A DNA stretch of 64,000 nt from contig NZ_JARQWW010000002.1 of the NCBI RefSeq assembly GCF_029543125.1, forward strand, positions 248,001 through 312,000, in the 5' to 3' direction. Positions within the stretch are counted from its first letter, which is position 1, and each line of letters begins with the position of its first letter. Position numbers and translations under genes: made by a program. The notes under the pieces were generated by a model. It searched no databases. It was not told the origin of the DNA and saw only the letters and a program-made list of their open reading frames with translations. The stretch comes from Caulobacter segnis. GTDB taxonomy: Bacteria; Pseudomonadota; Alphaproteobacteria; Caulobacterales; Caulobacteraceae. Shown in pieces: positions 8,669 to 19,125 of the stretch.

Positions 8669-9532
8669 CTAGCCGAAGACGACGTAGACGAAGGCGAACA
8701 GGAAGAGCCAGACCACGTCCACGAAGTGCCAGTACCAGGCGGCCGCTTCGAAGCCGAAGTGACGCTCCGGGGTGAAGGCGCCGCGCATCAGGCGGATCAG
8801 GCAGACGATCAGGAAGATCGTGCCGATGATCACGTGAGCGCCGTGGAAGCCGGTGGCCAAGAAGAAGGTCGAACCGTACAGGCCCGAGTTGGCGGCGGCT
8901 TCCGAGTAGAACAGGTGCTCGTGGTTGATGTGGGCGTATTCGTAGAACTGGATCGCGCTGAACAGCAGGCCGAGCGCGATGGTCAGGATCAGAGCCAGCT
9001 TGGCGCCCTTGCGGTCGTTCTGGATGATCGCGTGGTGCGCCCAGGTCACGGTGGTGCCGGACAGCAGCAGGGTCAGGGTGTTGACCAGCGGCAGTCGCCA
9101 GGCCGAGACGGTCTCGACGCCGGCCGGCGGCCACTGGGCCCAGGCCGTCTTTACTTCCTCGTAGGCGGACAGGGTCCGGTGCTCATGGAAGAGCACCATC
9201 TCGAAGAACATCCAGAACCACGCCACGAAGAACATCACTTCCGAGGCGATGAACAGGATCATGCCGTAGCGCAGGCCGATCGACACGACCGGCGTGTGGT
9301 CGCCGGCGTTGCCTTCCTTGATGATGTCGCCCCACCAGCCGATCATCGTGTAGATGATGCCGAGCAGGCCGAGAGCGAACACCCACCAGGTGCCCTTCTC
9401 CAGACCGAACACGCCGCCCTTCATCCAGATGACGGCGCCGATGGCCAGAACGGTGGCCGCGGCCGAGCCGACGAACGGCCACGGGCTGGGCGGAAGAATG
9501 TGATAGTCGTGTTTTACGGCGCCAGATGCCAT
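8669..9532 (-). CDS. ctaE: Cytochrome c oxidase subunit III
   Basis: A 287-residue protein with seven predicted membrane helices. Motifs include HDYHILPPSPWPFVGS at the N terminus, FIASEVMFFVAWFWMFF with the conserved Glu in helix III, NTLTLLLSGTTVTWAHHAI, FLATGFHGAHVIIGTIFL and the closing AAAWYWHFVDVVWLFLF. Subunit III stabilises the aa3 oxidase core and supports proton uptake. It is downstream of ctaG with 73 bases between, which contain a short GC hairpin. It runs directly into the DUF983 gene. Confidence 0.97.
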   Translation of the reverse strand: MASGAVKHDYHILPPSPWPFVGSAAATVLAIGAVIWMKGGVFGLEKGTWWVFALGLLGIIYTMIGWWGDIIKEGNAGDHTPVVSIGLRYGMILFIASEVMFFVAWFWMFFEMVLFHEHRTLSAYEEVKTAWAQWPPAGVETVSAWRLPLVNTLTLLLSGTTVTWAHHAIIQNDRKGAKLALILTIALGLLFSAIQFYEYAHINHEHLFYSEAAANSGLYGSTFFLATGFHGAHVIIGTIFLIVCLIRLMRGAFTPERHFGFEAAAWYWHFVDVVWLFLFAFVYVVFG

Positions 9533-9605
9533 GTTCGCCTAACCCTTTTGTCCCCCGGTCGGGCGGGCCCGACCTTGAAAATCGTTCGTGCTATAACGTC
9601 CGTTG

Positions 9606-10193
9606 TCAGCTTCCGCCAGAGGCCGAAGCACCGCTTTCCGCAACCTTCGTGGACGGGAAGAACGTGTAGGAGAGGGTGATCTCCTCCTTGCCCTTCGTTT
9701 CGAAGTCTTCGGCGTAGCGGGGGTCTACGAAATAGACCACCGGGAACTCGACCGTCTGGCCGGGCTGGATAGTCTGATCGTTGAAGCAGAAGCACTCCAG
9801 CTTCTGGAAATACGGACCGGCCTGCTCGGGCACGACGTTGTACGCCGCACGGCCGGTCATGGGCTTGTCGCCGTTGTTGGTGACCTTGAAGAAGGCCAGC
9901 CCGGTCGCCCCGATATTGATTTCCTGGCTCACCTGCTCGGTGCTGAAATCCCACGGCAGGGTGCGGACATTGGCGTCGAAGCGGATGGTGACCTTCTGGT
10001 CCAGGATCTTGCCCGGCGCGGCCTCAGCCTTGCGCACGGTGCCGTCGAATCCGGTCACCTGGCAAAACATCTTGTAGAGCGGCACGGCCGCGTAGGCCGC
10101 GCCCACCATGCCGAAGAAACCCGCGGCGCAGATCAGCGCGACGCGGCGGTTGCGCTTCTGTTGCGGCGTCAGCTCAGAGCGGCCGGTCGACAA
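9606..10193 (-). CDS. ctaG: Cytochrome c oxidase assembly protein CtaG/Cox11
   Basis: A 195-residue CuB chaperone. There is one N-terminal transmembrane helix (residues ~17-40, VALICAAGFFGMVGAAYAAVPLY), directly followed by the YKMFCQVTGFDGT motif. The copper-binding pair is visible in KLECFCFNDQTIQPG (CFCF). The soluble domain sits in the periplasm and delivers copper to subunit I. Its start overlaps the end of a 52-residue membrane protein gene by 20 bases. Confidence 0.95.
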   Translation of the reverse strand: MSTGRSELTPQQKRNRRVALICAAGFFGMVGAAYAAVPLYKMFCQVTGFDGTVRKAEAAPGKILDQKVTIRFDANVRTLPWDFSTEQVSQEINIGATGLAFFKVTNNGDKPMTGRAAYNVVPEQAGPYFQKLECFCFNDQTIQPGQTVEFPVVYFVDPRYAEDFETKGKEEITLSYTFFPSTKVAESGASASGGS

Positions 10194-10332
10194 TGTTGCC
10201 TCCCAGCCGCACGATGGTCACCACGAAGACCAGGATGACGAAGGCGACCAGGCCCAGGGCCAGGGCCACGTTGCGGCCACGGCGCGCCTTGTCGGCGGCT
10301 TCCTTGCTTTGGGTTTTCTGCGGCTCGGTCAT
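10174..10332 (-). CDS. Small single-helix membrane protein in oxidase operon (CoxF-like)
   Basis: A 52-residue protein. It reads MTEPQKTQSKEAADKARRG at the N terminus, then a transmembrane helix of ~23 residues (NVALALGLVAFVILVFVVTIVR) and a short periplasmic tail ending DRPL. Its ATG overlaps the ctaB stop by four bases and its stop lies 20 bases inside ctaG, so it is firmly embedded in the operon. Small single-helix proteins in this position are often labelled CoxF in alphaproteobacterial oxidase loci. I assign it by position and topology only. It most likely assists oxidase assembly. Confidence 0.82.
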   Translation of the reverse strand: MTEPQKTQSKEAADKARRGRNVALALGLVAFVILVFVVTIVRLGGNIVDRPL

Positions 10333-11324
10333 GACAGCTTGATTACCCAGTGCATGGGGGAAAGACCAGCCGCCGCCTCGACCAGCATGGCCGCGAACAG
10401 CAGGAACAGGTACAGGATCGAGAAGGCGAACAGGTTGCGCGCATCCTTGGAGCCGGCGCGGACCGCATAGAGCAGGTCGCCGTTCTCGCCCGTGCGGTCG
10501 TCCGCCTCGTCGCCGGCTCGGCTGGCGAACAGGCGCCCCGCCAGGGTCAGGAACACCAGACCGCCGAGGACCGAAACCACCAGGTACAGCAGTCCGCCGA
10601 GGCCCGTGAACGCCGGGGCCACGCAGACCGGGATCAGGATCAGGCTATAGATCAGGATCTGCAGGCGCGTGTTCTTGGCGCCCTTCACCACGGGCAACAT
10701 GGGCACGCCGGCCTTGGCGTAGTCCTGCTTGGTGTAGAGCGACAGCGCCCAGAAATGCGGCGGGGTCCACAGGAAGATGATCAGCACCATCAGCCAGGCG
10801 TTCAGCGGCGCCTCGCCCGTGGCGGCGGCCCAGCCGATGGCCGGCGGCAGCGCCCCGGCCAGTCCGCCGATGACGATGTTCTGCACCGTCCAGCGCTTCA
10901 GCCACATGGTGTAGACCACGGCGTAGAACAGAATGGTGAAGGCCAGCAGCCCCGCGGCCAGCCAGTTCAGCGCCATGCCCATCAGCATCACCGACAGCAG
11001 GCTGAGCACCACGCCCAGGGATGCGGCCTCGGCGCCCGCCACCTTGCCGGCCGGCACCGGCCGCGCCCGGGTGCGGCGCATCTTGGCGTCGATATCGGCG
11101 TCGAACCACATGTTCAGGGCGCCGGACGCTCCGGCCCCCACGGCGATGCACAGCACCGCCACCGCCATCAGCACGGGATGCAGGTGGGCGCGTGCGGCGA
11201 CCACACCGGTCAGGGCGGTGAACACCACCAGACTCATCACCCGCGGCTTCATCAGCTGCAGGTAATCGCGCCAGCTGGCGGGCGCGGCCTCGGCGGTTTC
11301 AATGGCGGCGGGCTTGCTCATCAT
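10329..11324 (-). CDS. ctaB: Protoheme IX farnesyltransferase (haem O synthase)
   Basis: A 331-residue UbiA-superfamily polytopic membrane protein that transfers farnesyl to protohaem to make haem O, the precursor of haem a. The first Asp-rich site is NMWFDADIDAKMRRTRARPVPAG, the signature of the COX10/CtaB branch, and KRWTVQNIVIGGLAGALPPAIGWAA and FLWTPPHFWALSL are equally typical. Start codons at 11324 and 11321 (ATGATG) cannot be separated. It follows ctaD after 75 bases that include a GC-rich hairpin. Confidence 0.95.
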   Translation of the reverse strand: MMSKPAAIETAEAAPASWRDYLQLMKPRVMSLVVFTALTGVVAARAHLHPVLMAVAVLCIAVGAGASGALNMWFDADIDAKMRRTRARPVPAGKVAGAEAASLGVVLSLLSVMLMGMALNWLAAGLLAFTILFYAVVYTMWLKRWTVQNIVIGGLAGALPPAIGWAAATGEAPLNAWLMVLIIFLWTPPHFWALSLYTKQDYAKAGVPMLPVVKGAKNTRLQILIYSLILIPVCVAPAFTGLGGLLYLVVSVLGGLVFLTLAGRLFASRAGDEADDRTGENGDLLYAVRAGSKDARNLFAFSILYLFLLFAAMLVEAAAGLSPMHWVIKLS

Positions 11325-11342
11325 CGCGTCTTATAAGCCGAA

Positions 11343-11375
11343 GGGCGCGGCCGGACCTGCGTCCGATCCGCGCCC
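11343..11375 (-). other. GC-rich hairpin between ctaD and ctaB
   Basis: The outer arms GGGCGCGG (11343-11350) and CCGCGCCC (11368-11375) pair perfectly and enclose an inner stem GGAC/GTCC with a four-base loop. There is no T-run after it on the minus strand, so it is not a classic terminator. It could be an mRNA processing or stability element that sets the high ctaD to lower ctaB ratio. Confidence 0.45.
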
Positions 11376-11399
11376 CCGATTTTACCCCAAACCTGGCGA

Positions 11400-13055
11400 T
11401 CAGTGGTGGCCGTCGGCCTTGATCACCGGAGGTTCGTTGAACTGGTGGAACGGCGGCGGCGAGGACAGGGTCCACTCCAGCGTCGTCGCGCCTTCGCCCC
11501 ACGGATTGGCCTCGGCCTTGCGGCGGCGGATGGCCGCCTCCAGCAGGACGATCAGGAAGATCGCCACGGCCACCAGGGTGATGGCGTAGCCCACCGACGA
11601 GACCCAGTTCCAGTACGCGAAGGCGTCCGGATAGTCGACGTAGCGGCGCGGCATGCCTTGCAGGCCCAGGAAGTGCTGCGGGAAGAAGATCAGGTTCACG
11701 CCGACGAACATCACCCAGAAGTGCAGCGCGCCGAGGAACTCGTTGTACTTCACGCCCCACATCTTCTCGAACCAGTAGTAGAAGCCCGCGAAGATGGCGA
11801 ACACGGCGCCCAGCGACAGCACGTAGTGGAAGTGCGCCACCACGTAGTAGGTGTCGTGCAGGCTGTAGTCGATGCCCGCGTTGGACAGGACCACGCCGGT
11901 CACGCCGCCGACCGTGAACAGGAAGATGAAGCCGATCGCCCACAGCATGGGCGTCTTGAAGCTGATGGAGCCGCCCCACATGGTGGCGATCCAGGAGAAG
12001 ATCTTCACGCCCGTCGGAACGGCGATGATCATCGTGGCGGCCACGAAGTAGGCGCGCAGGTTGATGCTCATGCCGACGGTGTACATGTGGTGAGCCCACA
12101 CGATGAAGCCGACGAAGCCGATGGCCACCATGGCGTAGGCCATGGCGAGGTAGCCGAAGACCGGCTTGCGGCTGAAGGTCGACACGATGTGGCTGATGAT
12201 GCCGAACCCGGGCAGGATCAGGATGTACACTTCCGGGTGACCGAAGAACCAGAACAGGTGCTGGAACATGACCGGGTCGCCGCCGGCGGTCGGATCGAAG
12301 AAGTGGGTGCCGAAGTTACGGTCCGTCAGCAGCATGGTGATGGCGCCGGCCAGGACGGGCAGCGACAGCAGCAGCAGGAAGGCGGTGATCAGCACCGACC
12401 AGGCGAACAGCGGCATGCGGTGCAGGGTCATGCCCGGCGCGCGCATGTTGAAGATCGTGGTGATGAAGTTGATCGCGCCCAGGATCGAGCTGGCGCCCGC
12501 CACGTGCAGCGAGAAGATCGCCAGGTCCATGGCCGGGCCGGTGTGGCCGGACGTGGACAGCGGCGGATAGATCGTCCAGCCGCCGCCGAAGCCTTGGCCG
12601 GGACCGCCGTCGACGAACATCGAGGTGCAGAGCAGCACCCACGCGGCCACCAGCAGCCAGAACGAGATGTTGTTCATCCGCGGGAAGGCCATGTCCGGCG
12701 CGCCGATCATGATCGGAACGAACCAGTTGCCGAAGCCGCCGATCATCGCGGGCATGACCATGAAGAAGATCATGATCAGGGCGTGGGCGGTGACCACGGC
12801 GTTATAGCCGTGCTTGCCCTTGAAGACGCCCAGTTGGGCCAGCAGGCCGGTGTCGGAGAACACCTGGATGCCCGGCTCGGCCAGTTCCCAGCGGATCAGG
12901 CCCGACAGGGCGCCGCCGACGATGCCCGCCATGATGGCGAACAGGATGTAGAGGGTGCCGATGTCCTTGTGGTTCGTGGAGAAGAACCAGCGGGCGAAGA
13001 AGCCCGGCTTGTGATCGGCGTCGTGATCGTGTGCGTGGTCTGCGGCGTGAGCCAT
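11400..13055 (-). CDS. ctaD: Cytochrome c oxidase subunit I (aa3 type)
   Basis: A 551-residue catalytic subunit with twelve membrane helices that binds haem a and the haem a3-CuB centre. Landmarks are the [18 protein letters not shown] N terminus ([15 protein letters not shown]), the helix II haem ligand in [25 protein letters not shown], the CuB site [17 protein letters not shown] with the D-channel Glu, HHMYTVG, and the double-His region [19 protein letters not shown]. The His-rich N terminus ([15 protein letters not shown]) is a local extension seen in some Caulobacteraceae. It is 20 bases downstream of ctaC. Confidence 0.98.
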   Translation of the reverse strand: MAHAADHAHDHDADHKPGFFARWFFSTNHKDIGTLYILFAIMAGIVGGALSGLIRWELAEPGIQVFSDTGLLAQLGVFKGKHGYNAVVTAHALIMIFFMVMPAMIGGFGNWFVPIMIGAPDMAFPRMNNISFWLLVAAWVLLCTSMFVDGGPGQGFGGGWTIYPPLSTSGHTGPAMDLAIFSLHVAGASSILGAINFITTIFNMRAPGMTLHRMPLFAWSVLITAFLLLLSLPVLAGAITMLLTDRNFGTHFFDPTAGGDPVMFQHLFWFFGHPEVYILILPGFGIISHIVSTFSRKPVFGYLAMAYAMVAIGFVGFIVWAHHMYTVGMSINLRAYFVAATMIIAVPTGVKIFSWIATMWGGSISFKTPMLWAIGFIFLFTVGGVTGVVLSNAGIDYSLHDTYYVVAHFHYVLSLGAVFAIFAGFYYWFEKMWGVKYNEFLGALHFWVMFVGVNLIFFPQHFLGLQGMPRRYVDYPDAFAYWNWVSSVGYAITLVAVAIFLIVLLEAAIRRRKAEANPWGEGATTLEWTLSSPPPFHQFNEPPVIKADGHH

Positions 13056-13074
13056 CGGACTCTATCCTGCGAAC

Positions 13075-14001
13075 TTAAGCCGCCGGCGCGGCGGGAGCCG
13101 CGGCCGGAGCGGGAGTGGTTTCGGCGGCCGGAGCCGCGGCGTCGGTCGCGGCCGGAGCGGCGGCGGGAGCCGCTGCCGGGGCCGGAGCCGGCGGAGCCTT
13201 CTGGGCGACCCAGGCGTCGAACTCGGCCTGGGTGACGACCTTGATCTCGATCGGCATGAAGGCGTGGTCGACGCCGCACAGCTCCGAGCACTGGCCGTAG
13301 AACGTGCCGGTCTTCTCAGCCTTGAACCAGGTTTCGTTCAGGCGGCCCGGAATGGCGTCGGTTTTCAGGCCGAAGGCCGGCAGGGCGAAGGCGTGGATCA
13401 CGTCGGCGGCGGTCACCTGGACGCGCACGACCTGATTGACCGGAACCACCATCGGCTCCGTGGCCGCGAGGCGGAACGGAACGCCGCGGGCCTTGGACTC
13501 GGCTTCCGGCAGCATCGTCGAGGTGATCTCGGCGATCTCCTGGTCGGGGTACTCATAACCCCAGTACCACTGATAGCCGGTGGCCTTCACGGTCATGTAG
13601 GGCTTCGGCATGTTGTGGTAATCGAACAGCAGCCGGAACGAGAAGATCGCGATGAACATCAGGATCAGGACCGGAACCACGGTCCAGACGATCTCGATGA
13701 CCGTGTTGTGGCTGAACTTGGCCGGCACCGGATTGGCGCGCTTGTTGTAGCGCACCACGATCCAGATCAGCAGGCCGAGCACGAACAGCGTGATGATCGT
13801 GATGATCGGCAGCAGGATCGCGTCGTGGAAGAAGTGCGCGTGGTGCTTCAGCGGCGAGGCCGCCGGCTGCAGCGCGATGCCCTTCGGGGTCGGCTGCCCC
13901 ATCAGATCCTCGGCGAGCGCCGATGCGCCGACCAACGTCGTCGCTGCGAACGCGGCCAGACCCGCCATCATCCGCCGCATACCCAAAAGTTGCGCCTTCA
14001 T
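13075..14001 (-). CDS. ctaC: Cytochrome c oxidase subunit II
   Basis: A 308-residue subunit. A signal peptide (residues ~1-30) is followed by two membrane helices and a periplasmic cupredoxin domain that carries CuA and accepts electrons from cytochrome c. The CuA ligands are seen in GQCSELCGVDHAFMPIEIKVV, and the aromatic patch is KATGYQWYWGYEYPD. The start at 14001 (MKAQLLGMRRM) is chosen because the longer frame adds a non-conserved Arg-rich stretch before the signal peptide. The last ~38 residues are an Ala/Pro-rich tail, unusually long for this subunit. It heads the oxidase gene run. Confidence 0.95.
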   Translation of the reverse strand: MKAQLLGMRRMMAGLAAFAATTLVGASALAEDLMGQPTPKGIALQPAASPLKHHAHFFHDAILLPIITIITLFVLGLLIWIVVRYNKRANPVPAKFSHNTVIEIVWTVVPVLILMFIAIFSFRLLFDYHNMPKPYMTVKATGYQWYWGYEYPDQEIAEITSTMLPEAESKARGVPFRLAATEPMVVPVNQVVRVQVTAADVIHAFALPAFGLKTDAIPGRLNETWFKAEKTGTFYGQCSELCGVDHAFMPIEIKVVTQAEFDAWVAQKAPPAPAPAAAPAAAPAATDAAAPAAETTPAPAAAPAAPAA

Positions 14002-14412
14002 GTCCCTCACGGCCCGTTTCGCCGCCCGAAACGCCCCGTTTTCAGGGCCGGATCGTGGTCGGCAACTCATCTTGAGGCGTCAGGAATGAGCGCGAGCGAA
14101 TGCGCGGCCCCCTTTTCGCCTTGGCGGGTGCATACGCGTATCGTCCAGCCTTGCCAAGGCGTCTGACGCCGCAAAGTCCCTACAAGCGTCATGGAGTCGC
14201 TCCGCGGCGGCGAAACAGGGCTTCGTCGCACGGCGTTCTTCTCGTCATGTGACCATGGGGCCTCAGCCGCCGCCCCGCATTCCGGTGGATCAAGGGCTCG
14301 CCCGGCGCTTTCCTGAGCCCCCTGTAAGAAAGCCTCGCCTTGCGCGCCGTCAGCATGAGGCGTAACGGGTTCGCTCCCCGTACTGGGGGTATTTTTGTCG
14401 AAGGAGATCGCC
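14002..14412. other. Divergent intergenic region between ctaC and asd
   Basis: There are 411 bases without a supported gene. The region must hold the ctaC promoter (minus) and the asd promoter (plus). A short inverted repeat followed by a T-stretch (CCCCGTACTGGGG then TATTTTTG) ends about 15 bases before the asd start and could be a leader structure. The minus-strand open frame across the region lacks a plausible ribosome site and looks non-coding. I cannot assign -35/-10 boxes with confidence. Confidence 0.5.
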
Positions 14413-15441
14413 ATGGGTTACCGGGTCGCCGTCGTCGGCGCCACGGGCAATGTGGGCCGCGAAATGTTGAACATCCTCGAGGAAGTCAACTTCCCCGTGG
14501 ACAAGATGCATGCGCTCGCGTCGCGAAAATCCATTGGCGTCGAGGTCGGCTGGAAAGACGGCGTGGTCGCCTGCGAGGACGTGGAGCAGTTCGACTTCAC
14601 CAAGGTCGACCTGGTGCTGATGAGCGCCGGCGGCTCCGTGTCCAAGGCCTGGGGCGAGAAGATCGGCGCGGCCGGTCCGATCGTGATCGACAACTCCAGT
14701 CACTTCCGCATGGACCCCAAGGTCCCGCTGGTCGTGCCCGAGGTGAACCCCGAGGCCGCCGCCGACGCGCCGAAGAACATCATCGCCAACCCCAACTGCT
14801 CGACCGCGCAGCTGGTGGTGGCCCTGAAGCCGCTGCATGACCGCGCCAAGATCAAGCGCGTGGTGGTGTCGACCTACCAGTCGGTCTCCGGCGCGGGCAA
14901 GGAAGGCATGGACGAGCTGTGGGAGCAGACCAAGCAGGTCTTCGTCCTGGGCGCGTCCGAACCGAAGAAGTTCACCAAGCAGATCGCCTTCAACGTCATC
15001 CCGCACATCGACGTCTTCCTGGACGACGGGCAGACGAAGGAAGAGTGGAAAATGGCGGTCGAGACCCAGAAGATCCTGGACCCGGCCATCCAGCTGACCG
15101 CGACCTGCGTGCGCGTGCCGGTGTTCGTCGGCCACTCCGAGGCCGTGAACATCGAGTTCGAAAGCCCGCTGGACGAGGACGAGGCCCGCGACATCCTGCG
15201 TGAAGCCGAGGGCGTCATCGTCGTCGATAAGCGCGAGGACGGCGGCTACATCACGCCGAAGGAAAGCCAGGGCGAGTTCCCGGTCTATATCTCGCGCATC
15301 CGCAACGACCCGACCCAGGCCAACACCATCAATCTGTGGTGCGTGTCCGACAACCTGCGCAAGGGCGCCGCTCTCAACGCCGTGCAGATCGCACAGCTTC
15401 TGCACGAGCGCGGCTGGCTGAAGCAGAAGGCGCTCGCCTAG
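14413..15441 (+). CDS. asd: Aspartate-semialdehyde dehydrogenase
   Basis: A 342-residue NADPH enzyme that reduces aspartyl phosphate to aspartate semialdehyde, the branch point to lysine/diaminopimelate, threonine and methionine. The N-terminal nucleotide motif is GATGNVGREML. The catalytic Cys lies in IANPNCSTAQLVVALKPLHD, and the substrate His/Arg region is RVPVFVGHSEAVNIEFE. The start is the ATG at 14413, with AAGGAG six bases upstream. An earlier in-frame TTG at 14395 overlaps that ribosome site and is rejected. A strong terminator follows. Confidence 0.97.
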   Translation: MGYRVAVVGATGNVGREMLNILEEVNFPVDKMHALASRKSIGVEVGWKDGVVACEDVEQFDFTKVDLVLMSAGGSVSKAWGEKIGAAGPIVIDNSSHFRMDPKVPLVVPEVNPEAAADAPKNIIANPNCSTAQLVVALKPLHDRAKIKRVVVSTYQSVSGAGKEGMDELWEQTKQVFVLGASEPKKFTKQIAFNVIPHIDVFLDDGQTKEEWKMAVETQKILDPAIQLTATCVRVPVFVGHSEAVNIEFESPLDEDEARDILREAEGVIVVDKREDGGYITPKESQGEFPVYISRIRNDPTQANTINLWCVSDNLRKGAALNAVQIAQLLHERGWLKQKALA

Positions 15442-15481
15442 GAACGATGTCACCCGGTCTTCGTGACCGACCTTCACAAGA

Positions 15482-15514
15482 AGCGGGTGGCGACCAGTTC
15501 GCCGCCCGCTTTTT
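15482..15514 (+). terminator. Rho-independent terminator after asd
   Basis: A 12-bp stem (15482-15493 with 15499-15510, one G-T wobble) with a five-base loop, running straight into a run of five T. It lies 41 bases past the asd stop and before rarD. Confidence 0.85.
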
Positions 15515-15539
15515 CTTTGGCCTTCGCACGGGGATTTGA

Positions 15540-16448
15540 ATGGCCGCCGAAACGAACCAGCGCTCCGCGATCACGGCGGGGGTTGTCTGCTACCTGCTGT
15601 GGGGCTTCCTGCCCCTCTACTTCCATGTGGTCAGCCTGTTCGGCGTCAGCTCGTTCGAGATGATCGCCCATCGCACCGTCTGGGCCGTGATCTGGGCGGG
15701 CGGTCTCGTCCTGCTGGCCCGCCAGGCCGGCGAGGTGAAGCGGGTCCTCGGCGACCTGAAGATCATGGCCTGGCTGGCGGCCTCGACCCTGGCGATCTTC
15801 ATCAACTGGACGGTCTATGTCCTGGCGGTGAACGCCGGCCACGTGATCGAGGCGAGCCTCGGCTATTATATCAACCCGCTGATGAACATGGCGGCCGGCG
15901 CCCTGCTGTTCCGCGAGCGCATGAGCGGCCCCGGCAAGGTCGCCATCGGTCTGGCCGCGATCGGGGTGGTGGTCCAGGCCATCGCCATCGGCCACCTGCC
16001 CATCGTCTCGCTCGGCCTGGCCATGTCCTTCTGCGCCTATGCGGTGATCCGCAAGCGGGTGGCGGTGGACGCCCAGACCGGCCTGTTCTTCGAGTGCGCC
16101 TATCTGGCCCTGCCCGGCCTGCTCTACGTGCTGTGGCTGCAGAAGACCGGCGTCGGCCACTTCACCGGCGGCTGGAACATCGCCCTGCTGCTCATGGCCG
16201 CCGGCCCGGCCACGGTCGCGCCCCTGGCCCTGTTCGCCTGGGCCGCGCGGCGCATGCCCCTGTCGACCATGGGCTTCCTGCAGTTCCTGGCCCCGACCAT
16301 CCAGTTCCTGATCGGCGTCGCCCTGGGCGAGGCCTTCACGCCCCTGCGGGCCCTGTCCTTTGGCTTCATCTGGGCCGGGGTGGCGGTGTTCGCCTATGGC
16401 GCCTGGCAGGCGGGACGGAGGGCGCGCCTGGCTCAGAGCGCGGCGTAG
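15540..16448 (+). CDS. rarD: RarD-type EamA family permease
   Basis: A 302-residue membrane protein with ten predicted helices arranged as two EamA (DMT superfamily) repeats. GVVCYLLWGFLPLYFHVVSLFGVSSFEMIAHRTVWAV, near the N terminus, is the RarD hallmark, and SLGYYINPLMNMAAGALLFRERMS and TMGFLQFLAPTIQFLIGVALGEAF close the two halves. RarD homologues are annotated as chloramphenicol-sensitivity proteins, and their natural substrate is unknown. The 3' end overlaps the convergent serine hydrolase gene by 16 bases. Confidence 0.92.
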   Translation: MAAETNQRSAITAGVVCYLLWGFLPLYFHVVSLFGVSSFEMIAHRTVWAVIWAGGLVLLARQAGEVKRVLGDLKIMAWLAASTLAIFINWTVYVLAVNAGHVIEASLGYYINPLMNMAAGALLFRERMSGPGKVAIGLAAIGVVVQAIAIGHLPIVSLGLAMSFCAYAVIRKRVAVDAQTGLFFECAYLALPGLLYVLWLQKTGVGHFTGGWNIALLLMAAGPATVAPLALFAWAARRMPLSTMGFLQFLAPTIQFLIGVALGEAFTPLRALSFGFIWAGVAVFAYGAWQAGRRARLAQSAA

Positions 16449-17563
16449 GCCGCCTCGATCAGGCGCACGGCGCGCGGATCCCCGATCAGGTCCGCGCCCT
16501 GCTTGTTCATGACATAGGCGCCGGCCACGCCGCGCTGCGGATCGGCCCATACGCACGAGCCGCCCCAGCCGCTATGGCCGAAAGCGTCGTCCGTCGGGCC
16601 GTAGAAGAAGTTCGGCGCGTTGCGCATGAAGCCCGCGCCCCAGCTGATCTCGAACGGCAGAACCAGGTCGCGGCCGCGGATGCGCTCGCGGCTCGCGGCC
16701 GCGGTCCCACGCGGCGACAGGATCGTGCGGCCGTCCAGTTCGCCGTCGCCGGCCAGGGCGCTCATCAACCGCGCCAGACCTTCGGACGTGGCGTGCATGT
16801 TGGCCGACGGAATCTCGATCCGCCGCCAGTCCGCCGCGCTCTTGCCGCTGGCCGTGGCCCAGGGGGTCAGGAAGGCGGCTTTCACCGCCTCGTTCAGCTC
16901 GCCGAACTTGGGCAGGGCGCTGGGACGCTGCAAATCCGCCACGCGCTCATGCTCGCTGTCCGGCAGGCCCAGCCAGATGTCCAGGCCCAGCGGCCCGGCG
17001 ATGTCCTCGCGCAGGGCGGTCCCCATGCTGCGGCCGTCCACGCCGCGGAAGATCTCGCCGGTCATGTAGCCGATGGTGGTGGGGTGGTAGCCGCTGGCAG
17101 TTCCGGGCGCCCAGATCGGCGCCATGGCGGCCAGCTTGGCGGCGATGGCCGGCGGATCATACCAGAGCGTCGGGTCCATCTGTTCGGGAAAGCCCGACAG
17201 GCCCGCCTGGTGCGACAGCAACTGCTCGATGGTCACGGCGTCCTTGCCGCCCTCGGCGAACTCCGGCCAGACGCTGGCGACGGTCTGGCCGTAGTCGAGA
17301 CGTCCCTGCTCCACCAGCCGGGCGATCATCAGGCTGGCCACCGCCTTGGTGGACGAGAAGATCGGCGTCAGGGTCGTGGCGGTGAAGGCCTTCGACTTCG
17401 CCCGATCCATGTGGCCGCCCCACAGGTCGACCACCGTCTCGCCGTCCACGATCAGGGTGAAGCGCGCGCCGAGCTCCCTGCCCTCGTTGAAGTTGGCTTC
17501 GAAGGCCTCGCGCACGGGCGAGAAACGGTCGGCGCAATGGCCATCGGCGGCGAATTCGGTCAT
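16433..17563 (-). CDS. Beta-lactamase-fold serine hydrolase (class C/esterase type)
   Basis: A 376-residue protein of the beta-lactamase/transpeptidase-like family. The nucleophile motif SxxK is SSTK (in TPIFSSTKAVASLMIARLVEQG), the Tyr-x-Asn-equivalent is YHPTTIGYMTGEIF, and a late HSGWGGS replaces the KTG box. That pattern is common in EstB-like esterases and class C relatives. No signal peptide is visible, so it is probably a cytoplasmic esterase or amidase rather than a resistance enzyme. The start at 17563 is preferred because the longer frame would extend back to the ahcY terminator hairpin. Confidence 0.85.
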   Translation of the reverse strand: MTEFAADGHCADRFSPVREAFEANFNEGRELGARFTLIVDGETVVDLWGGHMDRAKSKAFTATTLTPIFSSTKAVASLMIARLVEQGRLDYGQTVASVWPEFAEGGKDAVTIEQLLSHQAGLSGFPEQMDPTLWYDPPAIAAKLAAMAPIWAPGTASGYHPTTIGYMTGEIFRGVDGRSMGTALREDIAGPLGLDIWLGLPDSEHERVADLQRPSALPKFGELNEAVKAAFLTPWATASGKSAADWRRIEIPSANMHATSEGLARLMSALAGDGELDGRTILSPRGTAAASRERIRGRDLVLPFEISWGAGFMRNAPNFFYGPTDDAFGHSGWGGSCVWADPQRGVAGAYVMNKQGADLIGDPRAVRLIEAAYAAL

Positions 17564-17603
17564 GCCGCTCAAGTGCGGACTCGAACCTTCCGAGGCAAGT
17601 CCC

Positions 17604-17640
17604 AAAACGAAAACGGCGGGCGCCCGTGGGACGCCCGCCG
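17604..17640 (-). terminator. Rho-independent terminator after ahcY
   Basis: A perfect 9-bp stem (CGGCGGGCG at 17614-17622 with CGCCCGCCG at 17632-17640) and nine-base loop. Read on the minus strand it is followed by TTTTCGTTTT. It lies 26 bases past the ahcY stop. Confidence 0.85.
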
Positions 17641-17666
17641 CTGTGATCGGTCGCTGAAGCCGCCGC

Positions 17667-19058
<1,392 letters not shown>

Positions 19059-19125
19059 GGGAGGCTCCTTTGGCGTATCGGCTTTACCAGCGGGTATAGC
19101 CGTTCGGCGCCACCCTCGCAACGAA

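Noticed and set aside
14067..14414. Minus-strand 115-residue frame between ctaC and asd
   Set aside because: No ribosome site, no recognisable domain and it overlaps the asd ribosome site; the region is better seen as divergent promoters.
17572..17600. T-arm-like string GGTTCGAGTCC near the start of the serine hydrolase
   Set aside because: No acceptor stem or anticodon arm can be formed around it; the match is a chance likeness to a tRNA T-loop.
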